Part shown: positions 17,123 to 24,405 of the stretch, piece by piece
Position numbering within the stretch: position 1 is the stretch's first letter
Layout of the letters: each line of letters begins with the position of its first letter
Assembly: GCF_022662305.1 (NCBI RefSeq)
Contig: NZ_JAKNQH010000011.1
Span: forward strand, 1 to 64,000
DNA length: 64,000 bases
Reading direction: 5' to 3'
Source: Sphingomonas sp. BAUL-RG-20F-R05-02
GTDB taxonomy: Bacteria; Pseudomonadota; Alphaproteobacteria; Sphingomonadales; Sphingomonadaceae
Program-made: the position numbers and the translations under genes
Notes under the pieces: model-generated
Told to the model about the DNA's origin: nothing
The model's database searches: none
The model's input: the letters and a program-made list of their open reading frames with translations, nothing else

Positions 17123-17872
17123 TTCGGTTTCTTTGGGGATGATGCGGACCCTCAAGGGTCTCGCGGATCATGCGGGATGGTCGGTAGCTATCCGACAGGC
17201 CGATGAAGTTGGTTTGGAGGGTTGAAGCGCAGAGCCTCAGGCGGCCGTTCAGCATCGGAGGAACCCGGCAAGGTGAACGGAGGTGGTTCGGATGGAACCG
17301 AGGGGCCCCTGTAATTTCAGGACGCCTGGTGTTCTGCGGAGCGATTGTTGTTTCGCATCCGGTTCCATCGGAAGGGGGTGGATGGGACCCAAAGGGATTA
17401 GGGGACCCATAGAAAACTCAGGAGCGGCCGTGGTGGCGTGCGTGGTCTGACGCCAGAATTTGTGCCCGAGCGAAGCGCCACTTTTGAATTGCGATTTGGC
17501 AAAGAGGGGCGACAGGAGCCCGCAGGCGCCGAGAGGGACCCGTAGGGGGAGCCTACCGTCTGCCTCTGCCTAGCCGAGCCCTGCGGTGCGCCGCGAGGGC
17601 TGCCGTGTCCGTGTCGCGTGCCGCCTCCTGCCGGATGCCGTCGAGGACCTTGGGAAACATTGGCGCGGCAGGGCCGAGTGAGTCGGCAGATGCCCGGAGG
17701 GATTGGCCGGGCTCTGGGGGGGATATTTCCCCTCCAGCCGCATCGTCTTGCAGAGGTATACCTGAGCGGGACGCTTGAATGAGACGCTAATCCCGTCTTA
17801 ATAGGGTTGACTTCGATTTGCGAGACGCTCACTTAAGGATCATCTAGACCCTAACGAGACGGAACGGCACAC
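17123..17872. other. Intergenic control region between the antirepressor and serine recombinase genes
   Basis: About 750 bases without a convincing gene, between divergent genes. It holds an inverted repeat GATGGAACCG (17291-17300) / CGGTTCCATC (17360-17369), a GGGGCCCC palindrome next to the first arm, and near the right end a TTGACT box (17807-17812) with repeated GAGACG sites. A 144-codon minus-strand frame here is low-complexity arginine/proline-rich and was rejected. Confidence 0.45.
17768..17862 (+). repeat. GRGACG repeats upstream of the serine recombinase
   Basis: GGGACGCT (17768), GAGACGCT (17781 and 17822, 41 bases apart), GAGACG (17855) and an inverted CGTCT (17794-17798) lie within 100 bases of the recombinase start. 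They could be recombinase subsites (res-like) or operator half-sites; one lies between a TTGACT box and a weak -10 element. Confidence 0.4.
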
Positions 17873-18424
17873 ATGAGCAATAGTTACGGTTACGCGCGGG
17901 CCTCCTCGGTGGATCAGGACACGGCGATCCAAGAGGCCACCCTCAAGGCGGCAGGCTGCACGGTTATTCGTTCGGAGAAGAAGAGCGGAACGGCAATGGA
18001 GGGCCGCGCGGAGCTGGAGACGTTGCTGGCCTTCATTCAACCCGGCGACACCCTTATGGTTACGCGGATCGACAGGCTTGCGCGGTCCGTTGCTGACCTT
18101 GAGGCCATCGTGAAAACCTTGAAGGATCGCGGCGCGTTCCTGCGGGCCACAGAGCAGCCTATCGACACCTCTACGCCAGCCGGTAAGGCGTTCCTCCAAA
18201 TGCTCGGGGTCTTCGCCGAGTTTGAAACCGCGCTACGGAAAGAACGGCAGATGGAAGGCATCTCAAAGGCCAAGGCCGCAGGGGTCTATAAGGGCCGCAA
18301 GCCGTCGATCAACGTTGCTCAGGTCCGGGAGCTGAAGGACGCGGGTGTGGGCCCGGCGGAGATCGCCAAGCGCCTAGGGATCGGCCGCGCGAGCGTCTAC
18401 CGGGTCTTGGAGGCCGTGTCCTGA
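17873..18424 (+). CDS. Small serine recombinase (resolvase/invertase family)
   Basis: A 183-residue resolvase-type recombinase of normal length. It begins YGYARASSVDQD, where Ser11 corresponds to the nucleophile of the YARVS motif, has the catalytic TRIDRLARS arginine segment near residue 65, the long E-helix region, and a C-terminal helix-turn-helix (PAEIAKRLGIGRASVYRVLE). It catalyses site-specific recombination between paired short sites, for example resolving dimers or inverting a segment. Repeated GAGACG boxes lie just upstream and a 22-bp dyad lies just downstream, both candidate sites. The ribosome site is weak. Confidence 0.9.
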   Translation: MSNSYGYARASSVDQDTAIQEATLKAAGCTVIRSEKKSGTAMEGRAELETLLAFIQPGDTLMVTRIDRLARSVADLEAIVKTLKDRGAFLRATEQPIDTSTPAGKAFLQMLGVFAEFETALRKERQMEGISKAKAAGVYKGRKPSINVAQVRELKDAGVGPAEIAKRLGIGRASVYRVLEAVS

Positions 18425-18515
18425 GGGGACCTAACGCTCTTGAGCGGCACATGCGGGGCGCACGGCCGGGAAGATAATCGGGTTTGAAGGCGGCTGCTAT
18501 TCGTTAGGCCTCTAA

Positions 18516-18537
18516 GTGTATTGTATTGATAATACAC
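18516..18537. repeat. 22-bp dyad GTGTATT-N8-AATACAC
   Basis: Perfect 7-bp arms around an eight-base A/T-rich centre, in the gap between the convergent serine recombinase and ATPase genes. It stands out from its GC-rich surroundings. It could be a recombinase crossover site, an operator, or a weak bidirectional terminator. Confidence 0.45.
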
Positions 18538-18646
18538 GGGTTGTGATTGCCTCCGTTTACGCAAGGTCGGGTGATCCCGCCAACAGGTTGGGTGTTGACA
18601 GCGAGGGACCGTCGAAGGCCGCAGAGGGACCGGAAGCCCCTCCGGC

Positions 18647-20296
18647 TCATGCGGCCCTCAAGTCCTCAAAGTACCGCGTTGCCACCCGCAGTCCCCTTAG
18701 TCCCATCCAATCGACCATCGCCGGGCTCGTGACGGTCTTCCGGAAGGCCGCCCCGCTGGCGCCATACAGGTCCATGACGGTCCGCTTAGTCACCGTCCCG
18801 CCCCCGCTGGCCCTAAGGCCCTCCTCAATGGCCATAGAGAGCCGCAGGGCCGCCGTAGGGAGCTTCAGGCCCTCAGGGTTCCATGAGGACACTACGGCAC
18901 CGGGGAAGGTCTCCGTGAGCAGCCCAGCGGCGCCCTTGAGCTTGTCCACGATATACACCTCACACGGCTTGCCCTCTCGGATCGAGGAGCGGCACACGGC
19001 CTGCAAGAGGTTGTGCCGATGCTCTCCGGCCTTGATGGCCTCAACGGTCTCCCTAACCGCAGCCGTCTCCAGCGGACCCCCTGCGGCGATGTGCAGGGCC
19101 GAGTAGGTCGGCGAGGGTTGCCGCCAGAGCCCCAGGACAACTACGCGGCGGATGTGCCGGTATTCGTTGGTGCCGTGGTGGCTGCCCCAGTGGAGGAACG
19201 CAAGGCGCTCGGGATTGATCGTGAGGCCCCGCAGCTCCTCTACGATGCTGTAGCTGTCGCGGTCCTGTGCATGGATGATTAGCCACGGTTCAGCGTCGTC
19301 CCCTTCGTTGATGATGTCGGACACGGCTGACAACACCTCTCGCCGGGCCTCATCGTCTTTGAGGGTCGATCGGCTGGCCGCCCGGTTCCAGTGGCGGACG
19401 CGGAGGCCGCTGTAGCCGGCTGTGAAGCCCGGCAGGCGCTTGAGGGTGCCCGCCGTCTCCATAGCCATGTAGGTCTCCCGAACACGCCCTGAGGCGTCTA
19501 GAATTAGGCAGGGCGCAAAATCCTCCGGCAGGGGCATGACGGCCCCGGCGAGGTGCAGGCCCAGCCCGTTGCAATCGACGACGACGCCTTCCCGGCCTGC
19601 GAGGGACTGGAGGGCCGAGAGGTGATCGCCAGCCTTCAAGCCTAGGTGCGTCTGGAGGGCCTTAGGGGCGCTTGAGACGGCGAGAGCTACATGGGTAGCC
19701 TGCCCGATCCGATCGGCGCTCAGTGAGTCCCCTAGGGCCTCTAGCGTCCTTGCGGCGGGGAAGTCGCGGAGACGTAGCTCGGCCAATGGCTGGACGATCA
19801 GGTCTTTTCGAAGCGTTACGTCCTTGGCGGGCATGAAGGCCTCGTCCCACACCTTCAGAGTTCGAGGGCGGCCGAGGTAGTAATAGCAGCTAGTCTCGGC
19901 GAAGGTTTTGCCTTGGCACCGCCTGTGGAGCATCTCGCGGGTCGTGAAGAGGACAGGAGCGGCTGCGGGGTCTGTCGATCCGATAGACGCTAGAGGGGCG
20001 TTCTTGTGGATCAGGACCGCGAAGTCCTGCGTCTCTAGCCCAGCGCGATCAATGCAGCTCTGGATTTCCTTGTGGGTCGCGAGGACCACGAGAGCGCCAC
20101 CGGCTGGGCTGAAGTGATCGGCCTTCCATGAGCGGAGAAATGAACACAGCGCTTCAGTCTTACCGGCTCCGGGGTCTAGAGATGCCAAAAGATGGACCGA
20201 GGACTTTAGGGTTCCTGAGAGCATCTCGGCCATTGCCGATTGGACCGACGCTAAAGCATTCTCTTGAGACCCTTTAGGCCCTTGAGTGATTATCAT
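18647..20296 (-). CDS. P-loop helicase-like ATPase, probable element replication protein
   Basis: A 549-residue protein with a Walker A motif (LDPGAGKTE, residues 40-48), a motif-Ia-like LFTTREML near 116-123, a Walker B variant VWDEAF (149-154), and a C-terminal QAVCRSSIREG (near 436-446) that resembles the arginine-finger motif VI of superfamily 2 helicases. The last 60 residues look like a small DNA-binding helical domain. It is probably the replication ATPase of the element, but no primase motif is visible. An A/T-rich leader with two TGATTAT copies precedes it, and the iteron-like array lies 300 bases upstream. It is convergent with the serine recombinase. Confidence 0.6.
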   Translation of the reverse strand: MIITQGPKGSQENALASVQSAMAEMLSGTLKSSVHLLASLDPGAGKTEALCSFLRSWKADHFSPAGGALVVLATHKEIQSCIDRAGLETQDFAVLIHKNAPLASIGSTDPAAAPVLFTTREMLHRRCQGKTFAETSCYYYLGRPRTLKVWDEAFMPAKDVTLRKDLIVQPLAELRLRDFPAARTLEALGDSLSADRIGQATHVALAVSSAPKALQTHLGLKAGDHLSALQSLAGREGVVVDCNGLGLHLAGAVMPLPEDFAPCLILDASGRVRETYMAMETAGTLKRLPGFTAGYSGLRVRHWNRAASRSTLKDDEARREVLSAVSDIINEGDDAEPWLIIHAQDRDSYSIVEELRGLTINPERLAFLHWGSHHGTNEYRHIRRVVVLGLWRQPSPTYSALHIAAGGPLETAAVRETVEAIKAGEHRHNLLQAVCRSSIREGKPCEVYIVDKLKGAAGLLTETFPGAVVSSWNPEGLKLPTAALRLSMAIEEGLRASGGGTVTKRTVMDLYGASGAAFRKTVTSPAMVDWMGLRGLRVATRYFEDLRAA

Positions 20297-20455
20297 TATG
20301 ATTATTCCATTGAATACCCTTCTTCAGGGTCTTTCATCGTAAAGTGCAACTAGTCCCTTAAAGATTACTCTTTAGAACATAAGTTGCGGTTTGATCGACA
20401 GTGCATACGTATGGGGTAAATCGCCAATTGCAGACTATCTGCATCTGGTGCCCGT

Positions 20456-20689
20456 TCAGGCGAAGGCGTAATCGGCCCTCAGGACGTCCGCTAGATCGAG
20501 GGTGCCCCGCACGGGCTTCTCCAGTGCCTCCAGCTTCTCCAGCCCTTCTTCAGACAGCACGGAAAGCGCGTAGGTCTCTAGGGCCTCGAAGGGGCAGCCT
20601 GCTCCTACGTGAGGGATAAGGCCCGCAGCGGGCCTTGTGGCTGCTCCTACGTTGGGGGCAAATGCATCGCGGTGGCGCTGGAGGTTTCC
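20456..20689 (-). pseudogene. Possible 3' remnant of a gene, no start codon
   Basis: A 77-codon minus-strand frame, opened only by an upstream TAG, with no ATG. Its end (CPFEALETYALSVLSEEG, then LEKLEALEKP and LADVLRADYAFA) has protein-like helical composition, unlike the N-terminal part, which contains two direct copies of ACGTAGGAGCA. It may be the tail of a truncated gene upstream of the ATPase, into which repeats have accumulated. Confidence 0.3.
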
Positions 20690-20897
20690 CTATGTCCGTA
20701 CAAAATGCGTGAGAGCCCGACAGCCCGAGAACGGACCGGCACGGCTGGAGAGCGCTTGGCAGACTTGCTCATATGTAAGGAGTATATCGCCGCAGCAGTC
20801 CTACTTATGCATATATGAGCAGTAAATCAGCGGTACCCCCGTCGATGCTCATATGTGCGGGGCAATTCTTCCGGAAGGGGCGCGGCTGTCCCTACGT
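20600..20897 (+). repeat. Iteron-like array: seven copies of TGCTC[A/C]TA[C/T]GT
   Basis: Exact or near copies start at 20600, 20642, 20685 (weak), 20766, 20811 (inverted), 20846 and 20887. Direct copies are spaced 42, 43, 81, 80 and 41 bases apart, close to multiples of four helical turns. A perfect 19-bp palindrome (20618-20636, AAGGCCCGCAGCGGGCCTT) and two TAAATCAGC copies (20823, 20977) are in or beside it. The region is between the divergent ATPase and Cys/His genes. Iteron arrays beside a replication ATPase typify origins; an operator array is the alternative. Confidence 0.55.
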
Positions 20898-21296
20898 GGG
20901 TGGCAACTCGGGCGGTCCCGCTGGCACCCGCTGGGCTACTCGAAGACGGCGGCGCGACTTCTCTATCTGTCTGCACTAAATCAGCAGAGAGGCTGCCGGG
21001 CTGCTTCGGGCGGCGGCGGGGCACCACATTACTCTATACGTCAGTACTAATTCCAAGCCGCTGACATCCCACAAGATTTTCCAGAGCCCAAATCGGCCGT
21101 TCCAGCCGTGAACATGCGGCCTCTTCAGGCTCCTTCAGCGTCCCTCCGGATCGGCAGGAACGCAGGACTGTCCGGGACCTCCGCAACGTTCGCAGGGGGC
21201 GCCTCGGACGATCCCGCGTTGACCGGGGGCCTGATCTGCAAGAAGGTAAGCGTGTGCCCGGTTCACGGACTGAAAGCCTAGTCTCTGGAGCCCTCT
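20898..21296. other. Gene-free stretch after the iteron-like array
   Basis: About 400 bases upstream of the Cys/His protein gene. Contains the second TAAATCAGC copy and a CTATACGTCAGTACT element. Small plus-strand frames have no ribosome sites. Likely the regulatory region of the downstream gene. Confidence 0.35.
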
Positions 21297-21809
21297 ATGC
21301 CGAATATGACTTTATCCCCCTTGCAGCCTCAAAACCCTACCTCGCCCTTTGTCGTAGGCATTCTAGCGATGTTGAGGGAAAGAAGAGGCACTGAGGGTTT
21401 TCAGTACGTCACCGGCAAACCTCAGCCGGGCTGCACAACGGGGCGCTGCTTCCAGAATGTCGAGCGCTTAGTCACAGAACAGTCGGGCCACATGATTACC
21501 GGCTGGAGAATATGGGAGCTAGAACACACATACGCCCGCGCAGAGCACCATGCAATCTGGTGCCATTCAAATGGCGAGGTGTTCGATCCGACCCCACATA
21601 AGCCCGCTTTGTCCAGGATGATGTTTGTAGTGGACCCTACCGCCAGTTGGCCGGGCGGCGAACATCTCGCCCGCAGAAGTTTGTGGTTTGCCCTAAATAA
21701 CCACGATCATAACGCAGACTACGTCAAATCTCTAATCTTAGACGAGCGTGATTTTGAAGCTGATTACTATCAACATAGGCCACTTCTATCGCCTCCTTAT
21801 TCTTACTAG
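21297..21809 (+). CDS. Conserved-looking Cys/His protein, possible papain-like fold
   Basis: A 170-residue cytosolic protein. The pattern GRCFQNVERLV (Cys51 region), GWRIWE, AEHHAIW and GEVFDPTPHK has the order Cys, His-x-x-Trp, Asp that is common in a broad bacterial and phage family of uncharacterised proteins and is compatible with a cysteine-peptidase or transglutaminase-like triad. No catalytic role is proven. Good ribosome site (GGAG, seven bases before the ATG). It lies just right of the iteron-like array and is convergent with the winged-helix gene. Confidence 0.55.
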   Translation: MPNMTLSPLQPQNPTSPFVVGILAMLRERRGTEGFQYVTGKPQPGCTTGRCFQNVERLVTEQSGHMITGWRIWELEHTYARAEHHAIWCHSNGEVFDPTPHKPALSRMMFVVDPTASWPGGEHLARRSLWFALNNHDHNADYVKSLILDERDFEADYYQHRPLLSPPYSY

Positions 21810-21866
21810 ATAAATCAATCGAAGCGCGTGGTCCAAAGGTTCAACTATGGACACGGCAAGGGTTCG

Positions 21867-22280
21867 TCACCCCCTCACAACCGCCCGAGAGTCCCAATAG
21901 GCCTCCAGAGGCTTGTCGTCCTCATCGTCAACGTGCGGGGCCAGATAGGCGTTCATCTGGAACGCCATGGCCTCCAGCGCCATCCTGCCGCGCCCCGTGA
22001 GCCGGTAGAGGTACGCTCCGCCCTCGACGGCAGGCTTCACCTCCTCCACAAGATTGTAGCCGGTCCTTCCGGTAGCTGAGACCTTCCCAAGGTCCTGCAA
22101 GTCATCGTAGACCGTTCCCGGCTTGCCGCCCACCATCTTCGTGAGGGCCTTTAAATCTACAGAGTCCTTCATGGCGACATGCAGGAACACCGAAATATGC
22201 CGAGCTGAAGCGTTCTTCTTCATGAACTGCATCAACGCCCTATTGGCGCTGTAGAAAGCTTGGAGAGCGCTGTCCGACAT
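21867..22280 (-). CDS. Winged-helix (MarR-like) regulator
   Basis: A 137-residue protein. The segment SARHISVFLHVAMKDSVDLK, then ALTKMVGGKPGTVYDDLQDL and a wing-like beta hairpin ending GAYLYRLTGRGRMALEAM, has winged-helix DNA-binding architecture. The ATG at 22280 is preceded by AAGGGGG. It sits 104 bases downstream of the integrase on the same strand, as expected of an excision or repression regulator of the element. No ligand site is apparent. Confidence 0.65.
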   Translation of the reverse strand: MSDSALQAFYSANRALMQFMKKNASARHISVFLHVAMKDSVDLKALTKMVGGKPGTVYDDLQDLGKVSATGRTGYNLVEEVKPAVEGGAYLYRLTGRGRMALEAMAFQMNAYLAPHVDDEDDKPLEAYWDSRAVVRG

Positions 22281-22384
22281 AGTTTCCCCCTTCGACTGTA
22301 GGGCGCGGGGATTGCCGCTGTACGCTGGCCGGTCAACAGGCTCTTGGGATTGCAGAATATCCACAATCGTGGAGCATTAGGCAC

Positions 22385-24166
22385 CTAGGCCCCCTCACCG
22401 TCCCTGCTGTCCGGCTCAAGGTGCGAAAGGTCCAGACCGGGATATGTGAGCTTCTCCAGCACCGCGAGGAGGTTGGCGATCGGGAAGCCGCCGCCGATGG
22501 TCCCGTAGATGCTCTGGGAGCCCGCTATGGCCCTTCCGGAGACCGCTAGGGCCTCGGCGGTCCCGGACAGCCCTGCGGCCTTGAGGCGGTCCTCAAAGCC
22601 ATGCCGGAAGCTGTGCATCCCGAGCTTCGTCCCGGTGATCTCACGTCGCGCTAAATGCTTCACGAAGCGCTCGCTGAGCTTTGCCCCCCATTGCTGGCGG
22701 TTGTTTGCGTCCCCGTCTGGGAACAGCAAGGCGTCGGGAGTGCCGTGTTGCCTTTGGTGCCCAACAAAGGCGAGGAGCCCGAGGCGGCGCAAAGCCTGCG
22801 GGACTGGCACGTCACGGCGGCTTTCTGCGGTCTTGATGCTGCGGCCCTCATACCGGCGGACCCGGAAGCACGGCTCCCCGTCGATCGTTTCCACGTCCGC
22901 TATCCGAAGCCCGCAAATCTCTCCAAGGCGCATCCCCGTGAAGAGTGCGATCAACGGAACCCAGTACCGGCCCGGCTGAGCATCCTCGTCGTTTGCGCGA
23001 GGACGGTCCCACGGGGCTGCGGTGAAGAGTTCCTGTAGCTGATCGGACGTGAAGGCGTCCCGCTTATCACGCTCGTCGATCGGGTCCGGCTGCGCCAATC
23101 CTTTGAATGGGTTCCAATCAATCCAGCGTTCCTTGTGCGCCCACTCGAAGGCCGAGGAAATGAACGCCATGTAAGAGCCGTTAACGGTCTTCGGGCTTAT
23201 AGTTTGGATGCCCAGCGTCTTGCCGCGCTCTATTGCCTCTAGAACGGTGAGTCCCTTTAGATGCCGGTTCTTGCCAATGCTGACTGGAAGGGCCTTCACG
23301 GCCTCAAACACAGCCCGAGCGGCCTCCCTATCCACTTCGTTCACGGCCGTGGTCCCGAGCAGCTGCTCCAAGACGCGGAAAGGCGCGTCTACACCCTTCC
23401 GGCTCGACACGGCCCAACGATCCCACTGGGCGAGCTTGTAGGCGCTAACTAGGGCAGAAACGGTCCGAGCCCGGCCTAGGGGGTTCTTTGGCTGTGCAGG
23501 TTTTGGCGGCGCTTCCACAAACTTGCCGCTTAGCTGCTTCCGGTCGTCCGCCTGCCGCTCCATGCCAGCGTCGTTGAGGGCCCATAGAAGGCGGTGACGG
23601 CTCTCCTCGTCATCCGAAGACAACGTGAAGCCCGCCTTAGCTAGGAGTCTGTCGGCAGTCTTGCCCCAGTGGCCCTCCATCTCTTCATAATCTGCCTCAA
23701 CCTTCCAGCGCTGAAGGTCATCCGCAGTCCACACAAGGCCCTCAGAGGCACGAGACGCCCAGTCCCCGCCCTCCATCATCTTCGCGGCTATGCTGGCGTG
23801 ACGATCGGACCTGTAAGCCTGCACGAGGCCCCGGACGTCTTCCGGAGTGAGGGTATCGAACGCCTCGGCAGCTTTCTTGGCCGCCAAGCGGGCCTCCCGA
23901 ACCTCGCGGTCGTAATCATCGCTTGCCATGTAGTAGACGCGAGAGGCGGCCTCGGTCATTCGCCTGTTGGCGCCAAGCGTGACTTTCTTCTCCCAGCCCA
24001 AAGACCCGCGAACATCGGCCGGATAAGATCGACGGAAGAGGAGACGACCCGTCTTTTTCTCTTCGGAAACCCACGGAATATCTTTAGCCAAAAGGCCCTC
24101 CAGCGTACCGAGCTTCGTACCGGATCGCTGTGCAGCGGCCCCCGTAAGGGGTTGTTTTACAGGCAT
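22385..24166 (-). CDS. Tyrosine recombinase (island integrase)
   Basis: A phage-type integrase of about 593 residues. The C-terminal catalytic domain has the first arginine in LFTGMRLGEICGLR, the HxxR box in MHSFRHGFEDRL, and a tyrosine nucleophile candidate in SQSIYGTIGGG. The long N-terminal region contains arm-binding and core-binding (SAM-like) segments. It is 20 bases from the tRNA-Leu 3' end and so almost certainly integrated the island at that tRNA. ATG at 24166 chosen; a GTG three codons earlier is possible. Arrangement (integrase reading away from the tRNA) is typical of tRNA-targeted islands. Confidence 0.93.
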   Translation of the reverse strand: MPVKQPLTGAAAQRSGTKLGTLEGLLAKDIPWVSEEKKTGRLLFRRSYPADVRGSLGWEKKVTLGANRRMTEAASRVYYMASDDYDREVREARLAAKKAAEAFDTLTPEDVRGLVQAYRSDRHASIAAKMMEGGDWASRASEGLVWTADDLQRWKVEADYEEMEGHWGKTADRLLAKAGFTLSSDDEESRHRLLWALNDAGMERQADDRKQLSGKFVEAPPKPAQPKNPLGRARTVSALVSAYKLAQWDRWAVSSRKGVDAPFRVLEQLLGTTAVNEVDREAARAVFEAVKALPVSIGKNRHLKGLTVLEAIERGKTLGIQTISPKTVNGSYMAFISSAFEWAHKERWIDWNPFKGLAQPDPIDERDKRDAFTSDQLQELFTAAPWDRPRANDEDAQPGRYWVPLIALFTGMRLGEICGLRIADVETIDGEPCFRVRRYEGRSIKTAESRRDVPVPQALRRLGLLAFVGHQRQHGTPDALLFPDGDANNRQQWGAKLSERFVKHLARREITGTKLGMHSFRHGFEDRLKAAGLSGTAEALAVSGRAIAGSQSIYGTIGGGFPIANLLAVLEKLTYPGLDLSHLEPDSRDGEGA

Positions 24167-24186
24167 ATTAGCCACTTACGGGAAAA

Positions 24187-24205
24187 TGGTGCCCAGAAGA
24201 GGACT
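24187..24205. repeat. Right attachment repeat (attR), inside tRNA-Leu
   Basis: Identical to 9497-9515; here it is the functional 3' end of tRNA-Leu, including CCA. The crossover must fall in or next to these 19 bp. Confidence 0.85.
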
Positions 24206-24273
24206 CGAACCTCCACGACCTTGCGATCGCCAGCACCTGAAGCTGGTGCGTCTACCAATTCCGCCATCTGGGC
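24187..24273 (-). tRNA. tRNA-Leu(CAG)
   Basis: Cloverleaf can be drawn on the minus strand: acceptor GCCCAGA/TCTGGGC with encoded CCA, D-arm GGCGGAATTGGTAGAC, anticodon stem-loop CCAGC-TTCAGGT-GCTGG giving anticodon CAG, long variable arm typical of class II tRNAs, and T-arm GGTTCGAGTCC. Reads CUG leucine codons, heavily used in this GC-rich genome. It is the integration site of the adjacent island and is left intact. Confidence 0.97.
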
Positions 24274-24405
24274 ACGGGGTAGGGGCGGGCCTTTAGGGCG
24301 GGTCGCGCGGCCTTGTCAACAGCCCTGTTGCTGGGGCAAGGGCTTTTGCGTGATTTGAAGCGGCATCGGTACGCTTCGCGGGCTCAGCATGAGGGATCTA
24401 CGGGC

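Larger units (their letters stand above)
9497..24205. mobile_element. Integrated island in tRNA-Leu(CAG), 14.7 kb
   Basis: Bounded by identical 19-bp repeats (9497-9515 and 24187-24205) that equal the last 19 nt of the tRNA-Leu gene, with a tyrosine integrase 20 bases inside the tRNA end. Excision would release 14,690 bp and leave one intact tRNA. Content: integrase, winged-helix regulator, Cys/His protein, P-loop helicase-like ATPase, serine recombinase, phage antirepressor, repeat protein, orphan genes, HNH and DUF2971 genes, PilZ, zinc-ribbon protein, lipoprotein. No structural phage genes, terminase, relaxase or conjugation genes are visible, so a phage-satellite-like or mobilisable element is likelier than a full prophage or ICE. 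Several cargo genes have visibly lower GC and more A/T third positions than the chromosome. Confidence 0.85.

Noticed and set aside
17301..17310. AGGGGCCCCT palindrome
   Set aside because: Expected often in GC-rich DNA; no second copy or associated element.
17398..17832. 144-codon minus-strand frame in the island
   Set aside because: Arg/Pro/Gly/Ser-rich low complexity, no ribosome site, no motif; more likely control DNA.
9581..20413. Shared TACGTATGC near attL (9581) and its complement at 20403
   Set aside because: Nine bases with a palindromic core recur by chance too easily; spacing and context differ.
20600..20897. CRISPR array
   Set aside because: The repeat unit is only 11 bp, is degenerate, has one inverted copy, and no cas genes are near. 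No CRISPR array is seen anywhere in the window.
9497..24205. Complete prophage or ICE
   Set aside because: No head, tail, portal, terminase, lysis, relaxase or type IV secretion genes are present.
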